A DNA stretch of 64,000 bases from Ectothiorhodospiraceae bacterium. Lineage in GTDB: Bacteria; Pseudomonadota; Gammaproteobacteria; Nitrococcales; Aquisalimonadaceae. The position numbers and the translations under genes were made by a program. The stretch spans positions 20,425 to 84,424 of the forward strand of contig PXAT01000185.1 of the NCBI GenBank assembly GCA_003565775.1, in the 5' to 3' direction. Shown here piece by piece: positions 10,504-22,745 of this stretch; position 1 is the stretch's first letter; the number at the start of each line of letters is the position of its first letter. The notes under the pieces are model-generated. The model worked only from the letters and a program-made list of their open reading frames with translations, was not told the DNA's origin and did no database searches.

Positions 10504-11352
10504 CTACCGTTGCTCAAGCATGGCGCGATAGCCGGCGCGGAAATCCGGATAGACAAACCGGTAGCCACTGTCGACCAGTCGCCTGTTGCTGCAGCGTTTG
10601 TTGCTTCCCCGGCGATCCCGGCCGCTGCCAGAATCACGTGGCGGGCGCGGCAGGTTCATGGTGTCGGCCAGCCAGTCGAGGACCTCGTGCATGGGTGTCG
10701 GTGCATGATCGACGCCTAGGTAAAGCGACGCCGGATCCGGCAGTTGCAGCAGGTGCTCCAGAACGCCGACGCAATCGGCCTGGTGGATCCGGTTGGTGTA
10801 AACTGCCGGCGTGTCGCTGACCGGTTTGCGATCACGCACACGCCGCAGCAGTCTCTCCCGCCCCGGACCGTAGATTCCGCCGAGACGCAGCACGATGCCG
10901 TGGCCAGGGGCTTTATGCAGCAGCGCTTCGGCCTGCAGGAGCCGCTTGCCGGAGAAGCCCCCCGGTTCGGTCGGCGAAGTTTCGTCGATCCAGTCGCCGC
11001 CGAAATCGCCGTATACCGATGTGCTGGAGACGAAGATGGTGCGTGTCGGCGACAGCCTGCGTGCGGCGAGGGCGGCCAGCACATTGTCCAGTCCGCGGAC
11101 ATACCCGCGTTCGTAGGCGGCGTCGTCGAAGGCCCCCGGTGTGGCGGTGTAGATCACCGCGTCCAGGGCCTCCGGCAGGGCTTGCACCACGGCCTCGGGG
11201 TCGCCCAGATCGGCACTCAGCCCGCGGATCGGGGCCGGCAACTGATCGGCCTGACGGCGTAGCCCGTAGACCGTGGTGCCGGTCGCGGCGAGTCGCTGGC
11301 CCAGTTCGGTGCCCAGTTTGCCGCAACCGGCGATCAGGAGGCGCTGTGTCAT
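10504..11352 (-). CDS. NAD-dependent epimerase/dehydratase family protein (YeeZ-like)
   Basis: This 282-residue extended-SDR Rossmann protein has the dinucleotide loop GCGKLGTELG (9-18), the strand-end motif FVSSTSVYGDFGG, and LRLGGIYGPGRERL in the substrate region, all typical of the E. coli YeeZ group. No substrate is established for this group. The canonical YxxxK is not obvious: the Tyr of SVYGDFGG is not followed by Lys at +4, so activity may be altered or of a non-classical type. It has no close operon partner on the same strand. Confidence 0.8.
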   Translation of the reverse strand: MTQRLLIAGCGKLGTELGQRLAATGTTVYGLRRQADQLPAPIRGLSADLGDPEAVVQALPEALDAVIYTATPGAFDDAAYERGYVRGLDNVLAALAARRLSPTRTIFVSSTSVYGDFGGDWIDETSPTEPGGFSGKRLLQAEALLHKAPGHGIVLRLGGIYGPGRERLLRRVRDRKPVSDTPAVYTNRIHQADCVGVLEHLLQLPDPASLYLGVDHAPTPMHEVLDWLADTMNLPRPPRDSGSGRDRRGSNKRCSNRRLVDSGYRFVYPDFRAGYRAMLEQR

Positions 11353-11805
11353 GGCGTAGTGTCTCTGAATCTGTCGTCGAAGGATGTCTGATGACGCGGC
11401 AACGATTGCAACCGACGCAGGCGGTGCCGGATCGCCGGCAGCCTGACACGACCGTGAGCATGGCCGGCCAGCACAAGGAAAACAACGTCCCGACCTTGCG
11501 ATGTGCTTGTGAAGGCCGATGGCTGGAGCAGCGTATACGTCAGCGCGGGCTGACCTGGCTGGAGCCGGGCGACGCCCTCCGCCCGGCGATTAACGCGTCT
11601 CCGCAGCCATGCGCCCGGGTGGCATGATGCAGAAACCTCTTTCCGGCAAGGGCACGGATGTCGATGGAACGCCTGCTCCACGGTGAGTCTGTCGCCGGGG
11701 CGAACTCCCGGCCCCCGTTGCGCTGCTGCTTCCCGCGCTGATCATCGTCTGTGGTCCGCGACGCAGTTGATGTGCTGACCGTGCGCACCGGCGGCGAGTT
11801 GTCGG
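11353..11805. other. 453-bp gap with no supportable gene
   Basis: Between the YeeZ-like gene and the transglycosylase gene I find no open frame with a family signature and no tRNA, hairpin terminator or repeat copy. A 78-codon plus-strand frame (11391-11627) has the composition of translated noise. The stretch is unusually long for this compact window and may be a decayed gene. Confidence 0.4.
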
Positions 11806-12387
11806 CTAACGTGGATGCCAGCGCTCTGCCAGCGACTGATAGACCCGGTCGGGATACCAGGTCTGGCCGAGACTGCCGTTGTAGCGGGCCAGCGCTCGCG
11901 TCAGATTGCCGTCCTCGAGTTCGAGGTAATGCCGCAGGATGGTGCAGCCGAAGCGCAGATTCGTCCGCACCCGGAACAGATTGTCGGCACCGTTGCCCAG
12001 AGTGTCGAGCCAGAACGGCATGATCTGCATCAGGCCGCGGGCGCCGGCGTGGGACAGCGCAAAGCGGTCGAAATTGCTTTCCACTTCGATCACGGCAAGG
12101 ACCAGCTCCGGCTCCAGATCAGCCAGGCGTGCCTCCTGGTAAAGCGCCTGCAGCAAGCCCTCACGGTAATCAGCATCCGGTACGCGGGCCTCGAGCCGCT
12201 GTGACATGTCCCGGATCCACTCGGCATCGGCGCGCTGGTGGTCCGAGCTGTCGCGGCTGGCGCTGATGATCTCGCGCATGGCCTGATACAGGCGCTCGCT
12301 GGTCTGCTGCTGGGCCTGATAGGCCTGGGCCGGCGCCGGTAGTGCCAACGCCAGCAGGCAGATCAGTGTGCACAGACGTCCCGTCAT
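11806..12387 (-). CDS. Exported lytic transglycosylase, SLT domain
   Basis: This 193-residue periplasmic murein transglycosylase has a signal peptide (about 1-22, ending AQA), a short helical linker and a single SLT domain. The catalytic glutamate is E103 in IEVESNFDRFA, followed by the family motifs GARGLMQIMP and ARYNGSLG. It is expected to cleave the MurNAc-GlcNAc bond with formation of 1,6-anhydroMurNAc. The ATG at 12387 overlaps the proS TGA (TGATG); a GTG one codon earlier (12390) is an equally coupled alternative. It lacks the large helical superstructure of Slt70. Confidence 0.88.
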   Translation of the reverse strand: MTGRLCTLICLLALALPAPAQAYQAQQQTSERLYQAMREIISASRDSSDHQRADAEWIRDMSQRLEARVPDADYREGLLQALYQEARLADLEPELVLAVIEVESNFDRFALSHAGARGLMQIMPFWLDTLGNGADNLFRVRTNLRFGCTILRHYLELEDGNLTRALARYNGSLGQTWYPDRVYQSLAERWHPR

Positions 12388-14096
12388 CACGGCGCGAGTT
12401 TCTCCTGCAATCGATCTAGCACGGTCTCCAGTGGCCAGTCTTCGGAGGCTTCGGCCTCACGCTGCCGGTACTCCACCTGGCCGTTGCCCAGACCACGGTC
12501 ACCGATCGCAATCCGATGCGGAATGCCGATCAGCTCCATGTCGGCGAATTTTACCCCCGGTCGCAGATCGCGGTCGTCCCAGCAGACATCGATGCCGGCA
12601 TCCTGCAGCGCTGCGTAGAGCGTTTCGGAGGCATCGCGTACCGCCTCCGACTTCTGCAGGTTGATCGACACGATCGCCACCTGGAACGGCGCAATCGGGG
12701 CGGGCCAGCGAATGCCGCTGGCATCGTGGTTCTGCTCGATGGCGGCGGCGACCACACGCGACACGCCGATGCCGTAGCAGCCCATCGGCATGGCCACGCT
12801 GCGGCCGTTCTCGTCGAGCACCGTTGCACCCATCGCCTCGCTGTACTTGCTGCCGAGCTGGAACACGTGCCCGACCTCGATGCCGCGGGCGATTGCCAGG
12901 CGACCGTCGCCGTCCGGACTCGGGTCGCCGGCAACTACCTCGCGCAGATCGGCAACCTCCGGCAGGGGCAGGTCGCGCTCCCAGTTGATGCCCAGATAGT
13001 GTTGATCATCCACATTGGCCCCGGCCGCGAAATCGCTCATGACCGCGACCGAGCGATCGACGATGCAGGGCACCGGCAGGTCAATCGGACCCAGCGAGCC
13101 GGGTCCGGCGCCCACTGTCTGACGGATGGTGCCTTCGTCGGCCAGTACCAGCGGACTGGCAACGGCGGGGTGTTTTTCGGCCTTCAGGCCGTTGAGGCTG
13201 TGATCGCCGCGGACCATCAGTGCGACCAGCGGCTGTTCCGTTCCGTGTACCAGGAGCGTCTTGACGGTTTTCCCGATCGGCAGCGACTGGCTGCGGACCA
13301 GGTCGTCAATGGTCCGCACTCCCGGCGTGTCCACCCGGCGCAGGGGCTCCCGCGGTTCGCCGAGCGTGTCTGTCGGGGCTGCCGCCTCGGCCAGTTCCAC
13401 GTTGGCGGCGTAGCTGCCCTGGTCAGAAAACGCGATCGCATCCTCACCGGAGTCGGCCAGTACGTGGAATTCATGGGACACGCTGCCGCCGATGCTGCCG
13501 GTGTCGGCATGTACCGCGCGAAAATGCAGGCCGGTGCGCTCGAAGATGCGGGTATACGTGTCGAACATCACCTGGTAAGTGCGCGCCAGGCAGTCGGCGT
13601 CGAGATGAAAGGAGTAGGCATCCTTCATCAGGAATTCACGCGCCCGCATGATGCCGAAGCGCGGCCGCACCTCGTCGCGGAACTTGGTCTGGATCTGGTA
13701 GAAGTTGACGGGCAACTGCTTGTAGCTGCGCAATTCGCGGCGCGCCAGGTCGGTGATGACCTCTTCATGGGTCGGGCCGAGGCAGAAGTCGCGCTGATGC
13801 CGGTCCTGCATCCGCAACAGTTCCGGGCCGAACTGGTCCCAGCGGCCGGATTCCTGCCACAACTCGGCGGGCTGCACGCCAGGCATCAGCAGTTCCACCG
13901 CGCCACTGCGGTTCATTTCCTCGCGCACGATCTGCTCGACCTTGCGCAGCACACGCAGACCCAGAGGCATCCAGGTATAGAGGCCGGATGCCAGTCGCCG
14001 GATCATGCCGGCGCGCAGCATGAGTTGATGGCTGATCACTTCGGCATCAGCCGGCGTTTCCTTGGTCGTGGCAAGGGGGAAACGGGACAATCGCAT
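12387..14096 (-). CDS. proS: Prolyl-tRNA synthetase
   Basis: ProRS charges tRNA-Pro. The 569-residue length matches the bacterial type (E. coli 572) with the INS editing domain inserted between class II motifs 2 and 3. Visible motifs include the start [19 protein letters not shown], the motif 2 region [18 protein letters not shown], editing-domain sequence around 250-380, and motif 3 [18 protein letters not shown] followed by the anticodon-binding domain. The ATG at 14096 is family-consistent. It is co-transcribed with the downstream transglycosylase gene (1-bp overlap). A tRNA-Pro(TGG) gene is also in this window at 60220. Confidence 0.97.
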   Translation of the reverse strand: MRLSRFPLATTKETPADAEVISHQLMLRAGMIRRLASGLYTWMPLGLRVLRKVEQIVREEMNRSGAVELLMPGVQPAELWQESGRWDQFGPELLRMQDRHQRDFCLGPTHEEVITDLARRELRSYKQLPVNFYQIQTKFRDEVRPRFGIMRAREFLMKDAYSFHLDADCLARTYQVMFDTYTRIFERTGLHFRAVHADTGSIGGSVSHEFHVLADSGEDAIAFSDQGSYAANVELAEAAAPTDTLGEPREPLRRVDTPGVRTIDDLVRSQSLPIGKTVKTLLVHGTEQPLVALMVRGDHSLNGLKAEKHPAVASPLVLADEGTIRQTVGAGPGSLGPIDLPVPCIVDRSVAVMSDFAAGANVDDQHYLGINWERDLPLPEVADLREVVAGDPSPDGDGRLAIARGIEVGHVFQLGSKYSEAMGATVLDENGRSVAMPMGCYGIGVSRVVAAAIEQNHDASGIRWPAPIAPFQVAIVSINLQKSEAVRDASETLYAALQDAGIDVCWDDRDLRPGVKFADMELIGIPHRIAIGDRGLGNGQVEYRQREAEASEDWPLETVLDRLQEKLAP

Positions 14097-14165
14097 GGTG
14101 GTCTTATTCCTTGGTTGCTGGGGTCGCGCGGCAGCGAAGCCTAACCGATCCGAGGAAGCCCTGGC

Positions 14166-14618
14166 TCATTCGCACCAGTCGGCAATGAACGCTTCGGTTT
14201 CCTCGATCCGCCTCTGTCGCTCCTCCTCGTCCAGCACCACGACCTCGTCATCGCCGACCTGAATGCGACGGACCGCCGGATCCTGCAACACCGCCAGATT
14301 CTCCTGGTAGGCGTCGCAGGCCTGCTCGATCTGCTGGCGGCTGGTGCCGGCAGCGTCCGACGGTTCTGCCGAGTCCGCGTCCAGCTCGGCTGTCACGTCC
14401 GTCGCGTCATCATCGCCGGTTTCGGCCCGCGCCTCTTCGCCCGCCCGGTTGTCCTGGCCACCCGGGGTCTCGATCGGTTTCGCTTCAACGCCGGATGGCG
14501 GCAGTTGACCGTAGTGCGTGCTGCCGTCATCGCCGGTCCACTTGTAGACGGTGCCGGCCTGTGCGGCGCCGAGGATCCCGACAAGCAGGAAGAACAGGAA
14601 AACACGACAGACAGGCAT
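14166..14618 (-). CDS. DUF4124 domain-containing exported protein
   Basis: The 150-residue protein has a signal peptide (1-21, ending AQA) and a DUF4124 motif immediately after it (TVYKWTGDDGSTHYGQLPP, 23-41). An acidic, Ala/Asp/Glu-rich low-complexity linker and a short C-terminal helical region with cysteines (C105 and near the end) follow. Function is unknown; such proteins are exported and common in gammaproteobacteria. It lies 69 bp upstream of proS on the same strand and may share its transcript. Confidence 0.8.
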   Translation of the reverse strand: MPVCRVFLFFLLVGILGAAQAGTVYKWTGDDGSTHYGQLPPSGVEAKPIETPGGQDNRAGEEARAETGDDDATDVTAELDADSAEPSDAAGTSRQQIEQACDAYQENLAVLQDPAVRRIQVGDDEVVVLDEEERQRRIEETEAFIADWCE

Positions 14619-14680
14619 GGCAATTCCTCTGGCCGGTGGCGAGGCCGTCGACGGCGGTCATGCGGGCCGCCGTGAGCTTC

Positions 14681-14709
14681 TTGACCTCGTCGGTATTCGT
14701 GAGTAGTTT
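14681..14709 (+). promoter_or_regulatory. Candidate sigma-70 promoter for ilvN-ilvC
   Basis: TTGACC (14681-14686) and TAGTTT (14704-14709) are separated by 17 bp. This is the best match in the gap upstream of ilvN and would give a leader of about 140 nt. The leader contains a small hairpin CGTGAC...GTCACG at 14755-14778 with no following T-run, so attenuation is not evident. Confidence 0.4.
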
Positions 14710-14856
14710 TGTCGCCTTTCGGCGATCCGCATCACAGCATACCCCCGATGATCGTGACGCTCGACAGTGTCACGAAATGACGCTTGAAGGCGTATCGGAG
14801 CTGGCGGACGACGTCTCTTATCGGCCCCAGGCGGGGCACCGGACGGTCTTCTCGCT

Positions 14857-15351
14857 ATGCGGCATATCATATCCATACTCGTCGAGAACGAGTTCGGCGC
14901 ACTGGCACGTGTTGCCGGGCTGTTCACCGCGCGTGGCTACAACATCGAGTCCCTTACGGTCGCGCCGACCGATGACCCGACGCTGTCGCGGATGACTCTG
15001 GTCACCGTCGGCAACGATCGCATCATCGAGCAGATCATCAAGCAGCTCAACAAGCTGCTGGATGTGGTCAAGGTCATGGACATGACCGAAGGCGCCCATA
15101 TCGAGCGCGAGATGATGCTGGTCAAGGTCTCCGCCGCCACCGGCGAGACCCGGGCCGAGATCGCGCGGCTCACCGATATCTTCCGCGGCCGCATTCTCGA
15201 CGTCACGGACCGGATCTACACCATCGAGCTGACCGGTATCAGCAGCAAGCTTGATGCGTTCCTCGAGGCCCTTAACCAGACGGCCATTCTCGAGGTCGTG
15301 CGCTCCGGGGTCATCGGCATCACGCGCGGCGAAAAACATATGCGCATCTAG
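14857..15351 (+). CDS. ilvN: Acetolactate synthase small (regulatory) subunit
   Basis: The regulatory subunit of acetohydroxyacid synthase activates the catalytic subunit and mediates valine feedback. The 164-residue protein has an N-terminal ACT domain (ENEFGALARVAGLFTARGYN, about 10-29) and the C-terminal small-subunit domain ending RSGVIGITRGEKHMRI. Length matches IlvH-type subunits (about 163). The ATG at 14857 has no recognisable Shine-Dalgarno (upstream GGTCTTCTCGCT). The catalytic subunit gene, normally immediately upstream, is absent; the next gene upstream is divergent DUF4124. ilvC follows 78 bp downstream. Confidence 0.95.
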   Translation: MRHIISILVENEFGALARVAGLFTARGYNIESLTVAPTDDPTLSRMTLVTVGNDRIIEQIIKQLNKLLDVVKVMDMTEGAHIEREMMLVKVSAATGETRAEIARLTDIFRGRILDVTDRIYTIELTGISSKLDAFLEALNQTAILEVVRSGVIGITRGEKHMRI

Positions 15352-16446
<1,095 letters not shown>

Positions 16447-16527
16447 TCGGTGAATCCGTCCCGGCCCGGATGACGGCAGGCCATCTGCGGTCGCCCGGGT
16501 CGGTGTGAACGGATCAGAGCTTCTCTG

Positions 16528-16567
16528 GAAACCGCTGTCGGGATAACCGGCGGCGGTTTCTGCTTTC
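16528..16567 (+). terminator. Probable intrinsic terminator after ilvC
   Basis: GAAACCGC (16528-16535) and GCGGTTTC (16553-16560) form an 8-bp stem over a 17-base loop containing a second CCGG-rich turn, followed by TGCTTTCC. Confidence 0.55.
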
Positions 16568-16679
16568 CGGGTATCCGTCGTCGCCTCCCGGCAGCCGGCG
16601 GGCTGCTCTGACATGCCGGTTTAGCCACCCCTGTGCTACCGTGAGCAGCCCGTTGACGCAGACCGAAGATCGCCTGCCC

Positions 16680-17471
16680 ATGCAAGACGACCACGTGGAA
16701 AAACCGAGAAAACCCCGCCGGGGTATCTACCTGCTGCCGAACCTGCTCACGACGATGGGCCTGTTTTTCGGCTTCTACGCCATGATTGCCGGTATCAACC
16801 AGGATTTCCGGATGGCTGCGATCGCGGTTTTCATTGCCATGGTCATGGACACTCTGGACGGGCGGGTGGCGCGCCTGACCAATACCCAGAGCGATTTCGG
16901 TGTGCAGTACGACAGCCTCTCGGACATGGTCTGTTTCGGCCTGGCACCGGCGCTGGTTGTGCATCAATGGATGCTCGGTGACATGGAGGGTCTGGGCGGC
17001 TTCTGGATTCAGCTGGGCTGGATTGCGGCCTTCACGTTCGCCGCCTGTGCGGCCTTGCGTCTGGCGCGGTTCAACACCCAGGCCGGGGTCGCGGACAAGC
17101 GCTATTTCCAGGGTCTTCCCAGCCCGGCCGCGGCGGCGGGGCTGGCCAGTCTGGTCTGGCTGGGCGAGTATCTCGGCGTCGGCCCGGGTTACGCAGCCAG
17201 CGGTTTCGTCATCGTGGTCACCCTGTGTACCGGCCTGCTCATGGTCAGCAATATCCGCTACTACAGTTTCAAGGAATTCGATTTCCGCTATCGGGTGCCG
17301 TTCATCATGATCGTGGCGCTGGTGCTGGCGGTGGCCTTTCTGTCCCTGTATCCGCCGGTGGTCCTGTTCGCTGCGTTCCTGGTCTATGCCGTATCCGGCC
17401 CGGTCATGACCATCGCCAGTCGTCGGCGACACCGCAAGGAACTGCTGCGGCGTCGGCGTGCCCAATCCTAG
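16680..17471 (+). CDS. pssA: CDP-diacylglycerol-serine O-phosphatidyltransferase
   Basis: This membrane enzyme makes phosphatidylserine, the precursor of phosphatidylethanolamine. The complete CDP-alcohol phosphotransferase signature is present: MDTLDGRVAR, eight residues, then G...D...D (DFGVQYDSLSD). About six to eight hydrophobic segments follow and the C-terminus is very basic (RRRHRKELLRRRR). It is the integral-membrane type, unlike the PLD-type E. coli PssA. The start is uncertain: the ATG at 16680 (263 aa) is preferred over a GTG at 16641 that would add 13 residues; neither has a strong Shine-Dalgarno. This gene type often neighbours ilvC. Confidence 0.9.
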   Translation: MQDDHVEKPRKPRRGIYLLPNLLTTMGLFFGFYAMIAGINQDFRMAAIAVFIAMVMDTLDGRVARLTNTQSDFGVQYDSLSDMVCFGLAPALVVHQWMLGDMEGLGGFWIQLGWIAAFTFAACAALRLARFNTQAGVADKRYFQGLPSPAAAAGLASLVWLGEYLGVGPGYAASGFVIVVTLCTGLLMVSNIRYYSFKEFDFRYRVPFIMIVALVLAVAFLSLYPPVVLFAAFLVYAVSGPVMTIASRRRHRKELLRRRRAQS

Positions 17472-17495
17472 GGGCATGGGTGCGCGCAATGGCGA

Positions 17496-18212
17496 ATGTC
17501 TATGACTGAGGCAGCCCGACGGGTCCTTTATCTGCGCCGCATGGGTATCGACGTCTGGCAGCGTCGCAGCCTGGCTCCGGCCAGCGGTGCGGCAGCAGTC
17601 GACACGCCTCTCCCCGGGGCGGAAGTGCCGCCGCCCGATGAGGGGGGCGGCCGGTCCGACTGGCAGGCGCTGCAGGATCAGGTGCGCGAGTGCCGGCAGT
17701 GCACTCTTTGCGAGACGCGTCGCAACACGGTGTTCGGGGTCGGCTCCCCGCAGGCCGATCTGCTGCTGATCGGCGAGGCGCCCGGTGCCGAGGAAGACCG
17801 CCGCGGCGAGCCTTTCGTGGGCGCCGCCGGCAAACTTCTGGACAACATGCTACGGGCGATCGATCTGGATCGGACAACGGTGTTCATTGCCAATGTGCTG
17901 AAGTGTCGGCCGCCCGCCAATCGGGATCCGCGGCCCGAGGAGATTCAGGCCTGTTCGGCCTATCTGAATGCACAGCTGCGGCATATCCGGCCGCGCGTCA
18001 TCCTTGCCCTGGGCAAGGTGTCGGCCCAGGCCCTGTTGCAGTCGTCAGCCCCGCTCAAGGCGATGCGGGAACGCTGGCACGCGGCCGGACCCGAGCAGAC
18101 GCCGATGATGGTGACCTATCATCCGGCCTATCTGCTGCGGCGCCCGGACGACAAGGCCAGGGCCTGGCGCGATCTGTGTGCCGTGCGTGACCGACTTCGG
18201 GAGCCGGCATGA
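17496..18212 (+). CDS. Uracil-DNA glycosylase, family 4 type with 4Fe-4S cluster
   Basis: The 238-residue enzyme should excise uracil from DNA. It has the family 4/5 active-site motif [17 protein letters not shown] (93-109), the late motif [10 protein letters not shown], and four cysteines placed for a 4Fe-4S cluster (C66, C69, C137, C153). The N-terminal 50 residues are a low-complexity, Pro/Ala-rich extension common in the gammaproteobacterial versions next to rimI. The start is at 17496 or the ATG at 17502. Its stop overlaps rimI as ATGA, a conserved pairing. It is distinct from Ung. Confidence 0.9.
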   Translation: MSMTEAARRVLYLRRMGIDVWQRRSLAPASGAAAVDTPLPGAEVPPPDEGGGRSDWQALQDQVRECRQCTLCETRRNTVFGVGSPQADLLLIGEAPGAEEDRRGEPFVGAAGKLLDNMLRAIDLDRTTVFIANVLKCRPPANRDPRPEEIQACSAYLNAQLRHIRPRVILALGKVSAQALLQSSAPLKAMRERWHAAGPEQTPMMVTYHPAYLLRRPDDKARAWRDLCAVRDRLREPA

Positions 18213-18703
18213 GTGCCGTCCCGGAGGGCAATCAGGACCTCGCGGTGCGCGTCATGACCGATGCGGACCTGAGCGAGGTGCTGGAGATCGAGCGCCAGAG
18301 TTACGGCTTCCCGTGGGCTCCGGGCATCTTCCAGGATTGCCTGCGGGTGGGTTATGCCTGCTGGGTGGCGGAAAAGGACGGGCGGCTGCTGGGCTACCTG
18401 ATCATGTCGATGGCGGCGGGCGAGGCGCATGTCCTCAATCTCTGCGTCGGTCCGGCGTCGCGACGGCAGGGAATCGGTCGGCGCCTGCTCGCGCATGCCA
18501 TGTCGGTGGCTCATCGCTGCGGTGTCGACAGCATGTTTCTGGAAGTGCGTCCGTCCAACCGGTCGGCTCTCGGGTTGTACGAGGCGATCGGCTTTCACGA
18601 GGTGGGTCTGCGGCCCGCCTATTACCCGATGAGCGGCGGGCGGCGCGAGGACGGCGTGATCATGGCCTGTTCGCTGGGAAGCGCGGATCCGCTGTGGGAC
18701 TAG
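18209..18703 (+). CDS. rimI: Ribosomal protein S18-alanine N-acetyltransferase
   Basis: RimI acetylates the N-terminal alanine of ribosomal protein S18, whose gene rpsR is also in this window. The 164-residue GNAT protein has the acetyl-CoA loop VGPASRRQGIGRRLL and the family ending LYEAIGFHEVGLRPAYYP. Its ATG overlaps the UDG stop (ATGA). The TAG stop (18701-18703) is directly followed by a solo repeat end (GGGAAGCGCTGATTTATTCG), whose first G is the last base of the stop codon. Confidence 0.92.
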   Translation: MSAVPEGNQDLAVRVMTDADLSEVLEIERQSYGFPWAPGIFQDCLRVGYACWVAEKDGRLLGYLIMSMAAGEAHVLNLCVGPASRRQGIGRRLLAHAMSVAHRCGVDSMFLEVRPSNRSALGLYEAIGFHEVGLRPAYYPMSGGRREDGVIMACSLGSADPLWD

Positions 18704-18740
18704 GGAAGCGCTGATTTATTCGCAGGTCTGCGCCCGAGAC
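18703..18740 (+). repeat. Solo left end of the MITE-like repeat at the rimI stop codon
   Basis: GGGAAGCGCTGATTTATTCG followed by CAGGTCTGCGCCCGAGAC matches the left terminus of the full copies (GGGAAACACTGATCTATTC ... CTGCGCCCGAGACC). It stops abruptly after CCCGAGAC, about 30 bp before the DUF2970 start. Only the terminus remains. Confidence 0.75.
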
Positions 18741-18769
18741 ATACTGACTGAACAATGGAGTCGAGACTC

Positions 18770-19009
18770 ATGGCGTCCAGCCAGGAACACGAGAAAGAAC
18801 GCGATCGTGACCAGCGCCCCGGGATCCTGGCAGTGATGCAGAGCACGCTGGCGGCTGCCTTCGGTGTCCAGTCCGAGCAGGCGCGGCAACGCGACTTCAA
18901 GCATGGGCGGCCGTTGCCGTACATTATTGCAGGCACGGTCTTCACCGTGCTGTTCATCCTGATTCTGGTCCTGATCGTGCGTCTGGTGCTGAGTAGCGCC
19001 GGCGTCTGA
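18770..19009 (+). CDS. DUF2970 family small membrane protein
   Basis: The 79-residue protein has a charged N-terminal third (EHEKERDRDQRPG), the family segment GILAVMQSTLAAAFGVQSEQ, and one C-terminal membrane helix (about 51-73, AGTVFTVLFILILVLIVRLV). I chose the ATG at 18770 because GGAG lies 9 bases upstream; an ATG at 18755 overlaps that GGAG. Function is unknown. It is a short gene between two repeat remnants and convergent with valS. Confidence 0.8.
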   Translation: MASSQEHEKERDRDQRPGILAVMQSTLAAAFGVQSEQARQRDFKHGRPLPYIIAGTVFTVLFILILVLIVRLVLSSAGV

Positions 19010-19105
19010 CAGCCCGCGCGCCGGCATCCGCGGGCTCGGCCTGGTGCGGGAGGCGCATCCCGGCGGCACGGCTTCGGTATCGGTCCGAATGCCTGACCCC
19101 GGCCA

Positions 19106-19147
19106 GGCACCACCCGGGCGCGCACGCGGAAATCGATCAGCGCTGTT
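19106..19147 (-). repeat. Solo left end of the MITE-like repeat at the valS stop codon
   Basis: Read on the minus strand, the TAA stop of valS (19148-19150) is followed by AACAGCGCTGATCGATTTCC and then GCGTGCGCGCCCG. This aligns with the left terminus of copy C (GAAGCACGGATCGATTTTCG...CTGCGCCCG). It is a remnant without a partner end. Confidence 0.65.
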
Positions 19148-21919
<2,772 letters not shown>

Positions 21920-22038
21920 GACCTGCCTGTTCTGATCCGAGCGTCAGCCGTCGTCGGCGCGCGCTCTGTGCCAACGGAAAGGCGCAAAGTATACAGATCG
22001 GGAGCTGTCGGGTGAGAGTGATCCGATGGTCGTCGGCA

Positions 22039-22302
22039 TCAGGTCGCGCCGGGGTAGCGAGCCCGGAAGTATCCCTGCAGGGCCGTGGTCACACGCTGCC
22101 GAACACGCTCGCGCATGCGTTGCGCCCGGGGATACAGCTCCAGCGGCATGCCCTGACGCCATGCGTCGGGATCGGCGGTCTGCCGGGGCGAGCGTGGCAT
22201 GTCGGCCAATGGCAGCCAGAGTCCGCTTTCACGCAGGGGGTCGCCGGGGCAGGCCACACGGGTCAGTGTCGGTACCCGGGCAGGTTCGGTCCGGCGGCTC
22301 AT
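22039..22302 (-). CDS. Conserved-position hypothetical protein between holC and valS
   Basis: I do not recognise the family. The 87-residue protein starts MSRRTEPARVPTLTRV, is rich in Arg and Pro, contains WLPLADMPRSPRQTADPD, and ends in a basic amphipathic helix (RAQRMRERVRQRVTTALQGYF). It has no signal peptide, membrane helix or cysteine cluster except one Cys (ACPGD). The ATG at 22302 overlaps the holC TGA as ATGA, which with the in-operon position argues that it is real. A role near the polymerase III chi subunit is only positional inference. Confidence 0.65.
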   Translation of the reverse strand: MSRRTEPARVPTLTRVACPGDPLRESGLWLPLADMPRSPRQTADPDAWRQGMPLELYPRAQRMRERVRQRVTTALQGYFRARYPGAT

Positions 22303-22742
22303 CCCGGCGCCGCCAGCGCGTGGTTGTCCGGTGACAGCCCGAGTTGACGGTAGTGGCGGAAGCGATCCCGGGTCCGCGCCAGACGCTGTTGCTCCTTGCT
22401 GCTGACCTCGGCAATACGCTGCCAGCGGTCCGGCGCCGCTGGCGGTTCGTCGCAGAGGTTGATCAGCATCCCGAAACCGTCCGGCAGTTGCAGCGCCGGC
22501 GTGCCGATCATGATCGGGGCCGTGGTCTCCGCCGGGAGAGCCTGATGGGGCAGAAAGCTGTCCTGACGAAAGGTCCACAGCAATCGATCAAGCCTTGCCT
22601 GCTGCGCCTGCTCCCGCGCGAGAATCAGGACCTTCAGGCCATGCGACCAGGCCTTGTCGACCAGTCGGCAGGTGATCAGCTCGACGGCCTCTTCCTGCGG
22701 GCTGTCAACGATATAGAAGTCGACCCGACAGGCCGCGCCCAT
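22299..22742 (-). CDS. holC: DNA polymerase III subunit chi
   Basis: Chi is the clamp-loader accessory subunit that, with psi, contacts SSB. The 147-residue protein has the family N-terminus (CRVDFYIVDSPQEEAVELIT), the segment DRLLWTFRQDSFLPHQ and the Rossmann-like core ending LINLCDEPP. It starts 3 bp after the pepA stop (pepA-holC pairing as in E. coli) and overlaps the next small gene by 4 bp. This indicates a pepA-holC-unknown-valS transcription unit. Confidence 0.92.
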   Translation of the reverse strand: MGAACRVDFYIVDSPQEEAVELITCRLVDKAWSHGLKVLILAREQAQQARLDRLLWTFRQDSFLPHQALPAETTAPIMIGTPALQLPDGFGMLINLCDEPPAAPDRWQRIAEVSSKEQQRLARTRDRFRHYRQLGLSPDNHALAAPG

Positions 22743-22745
22743 GAC

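Noticed and set aside
11391..11627. 78-codon plus-strand frame in the long gap after the YeeZ-like gene
   Set aside because: No ribosome-binding site, no recognisable motif and noise-like composition; kept only as part of the gap description.
14784..14975. Small frames upstream of and into ilvN, considered as an ilvB tail or an attenuator leader peptide
   Set aside because: No similarity to the IlvB C-terminus, no run of Ile/Leu/Val codons and no terminator hairpin with a T-run.
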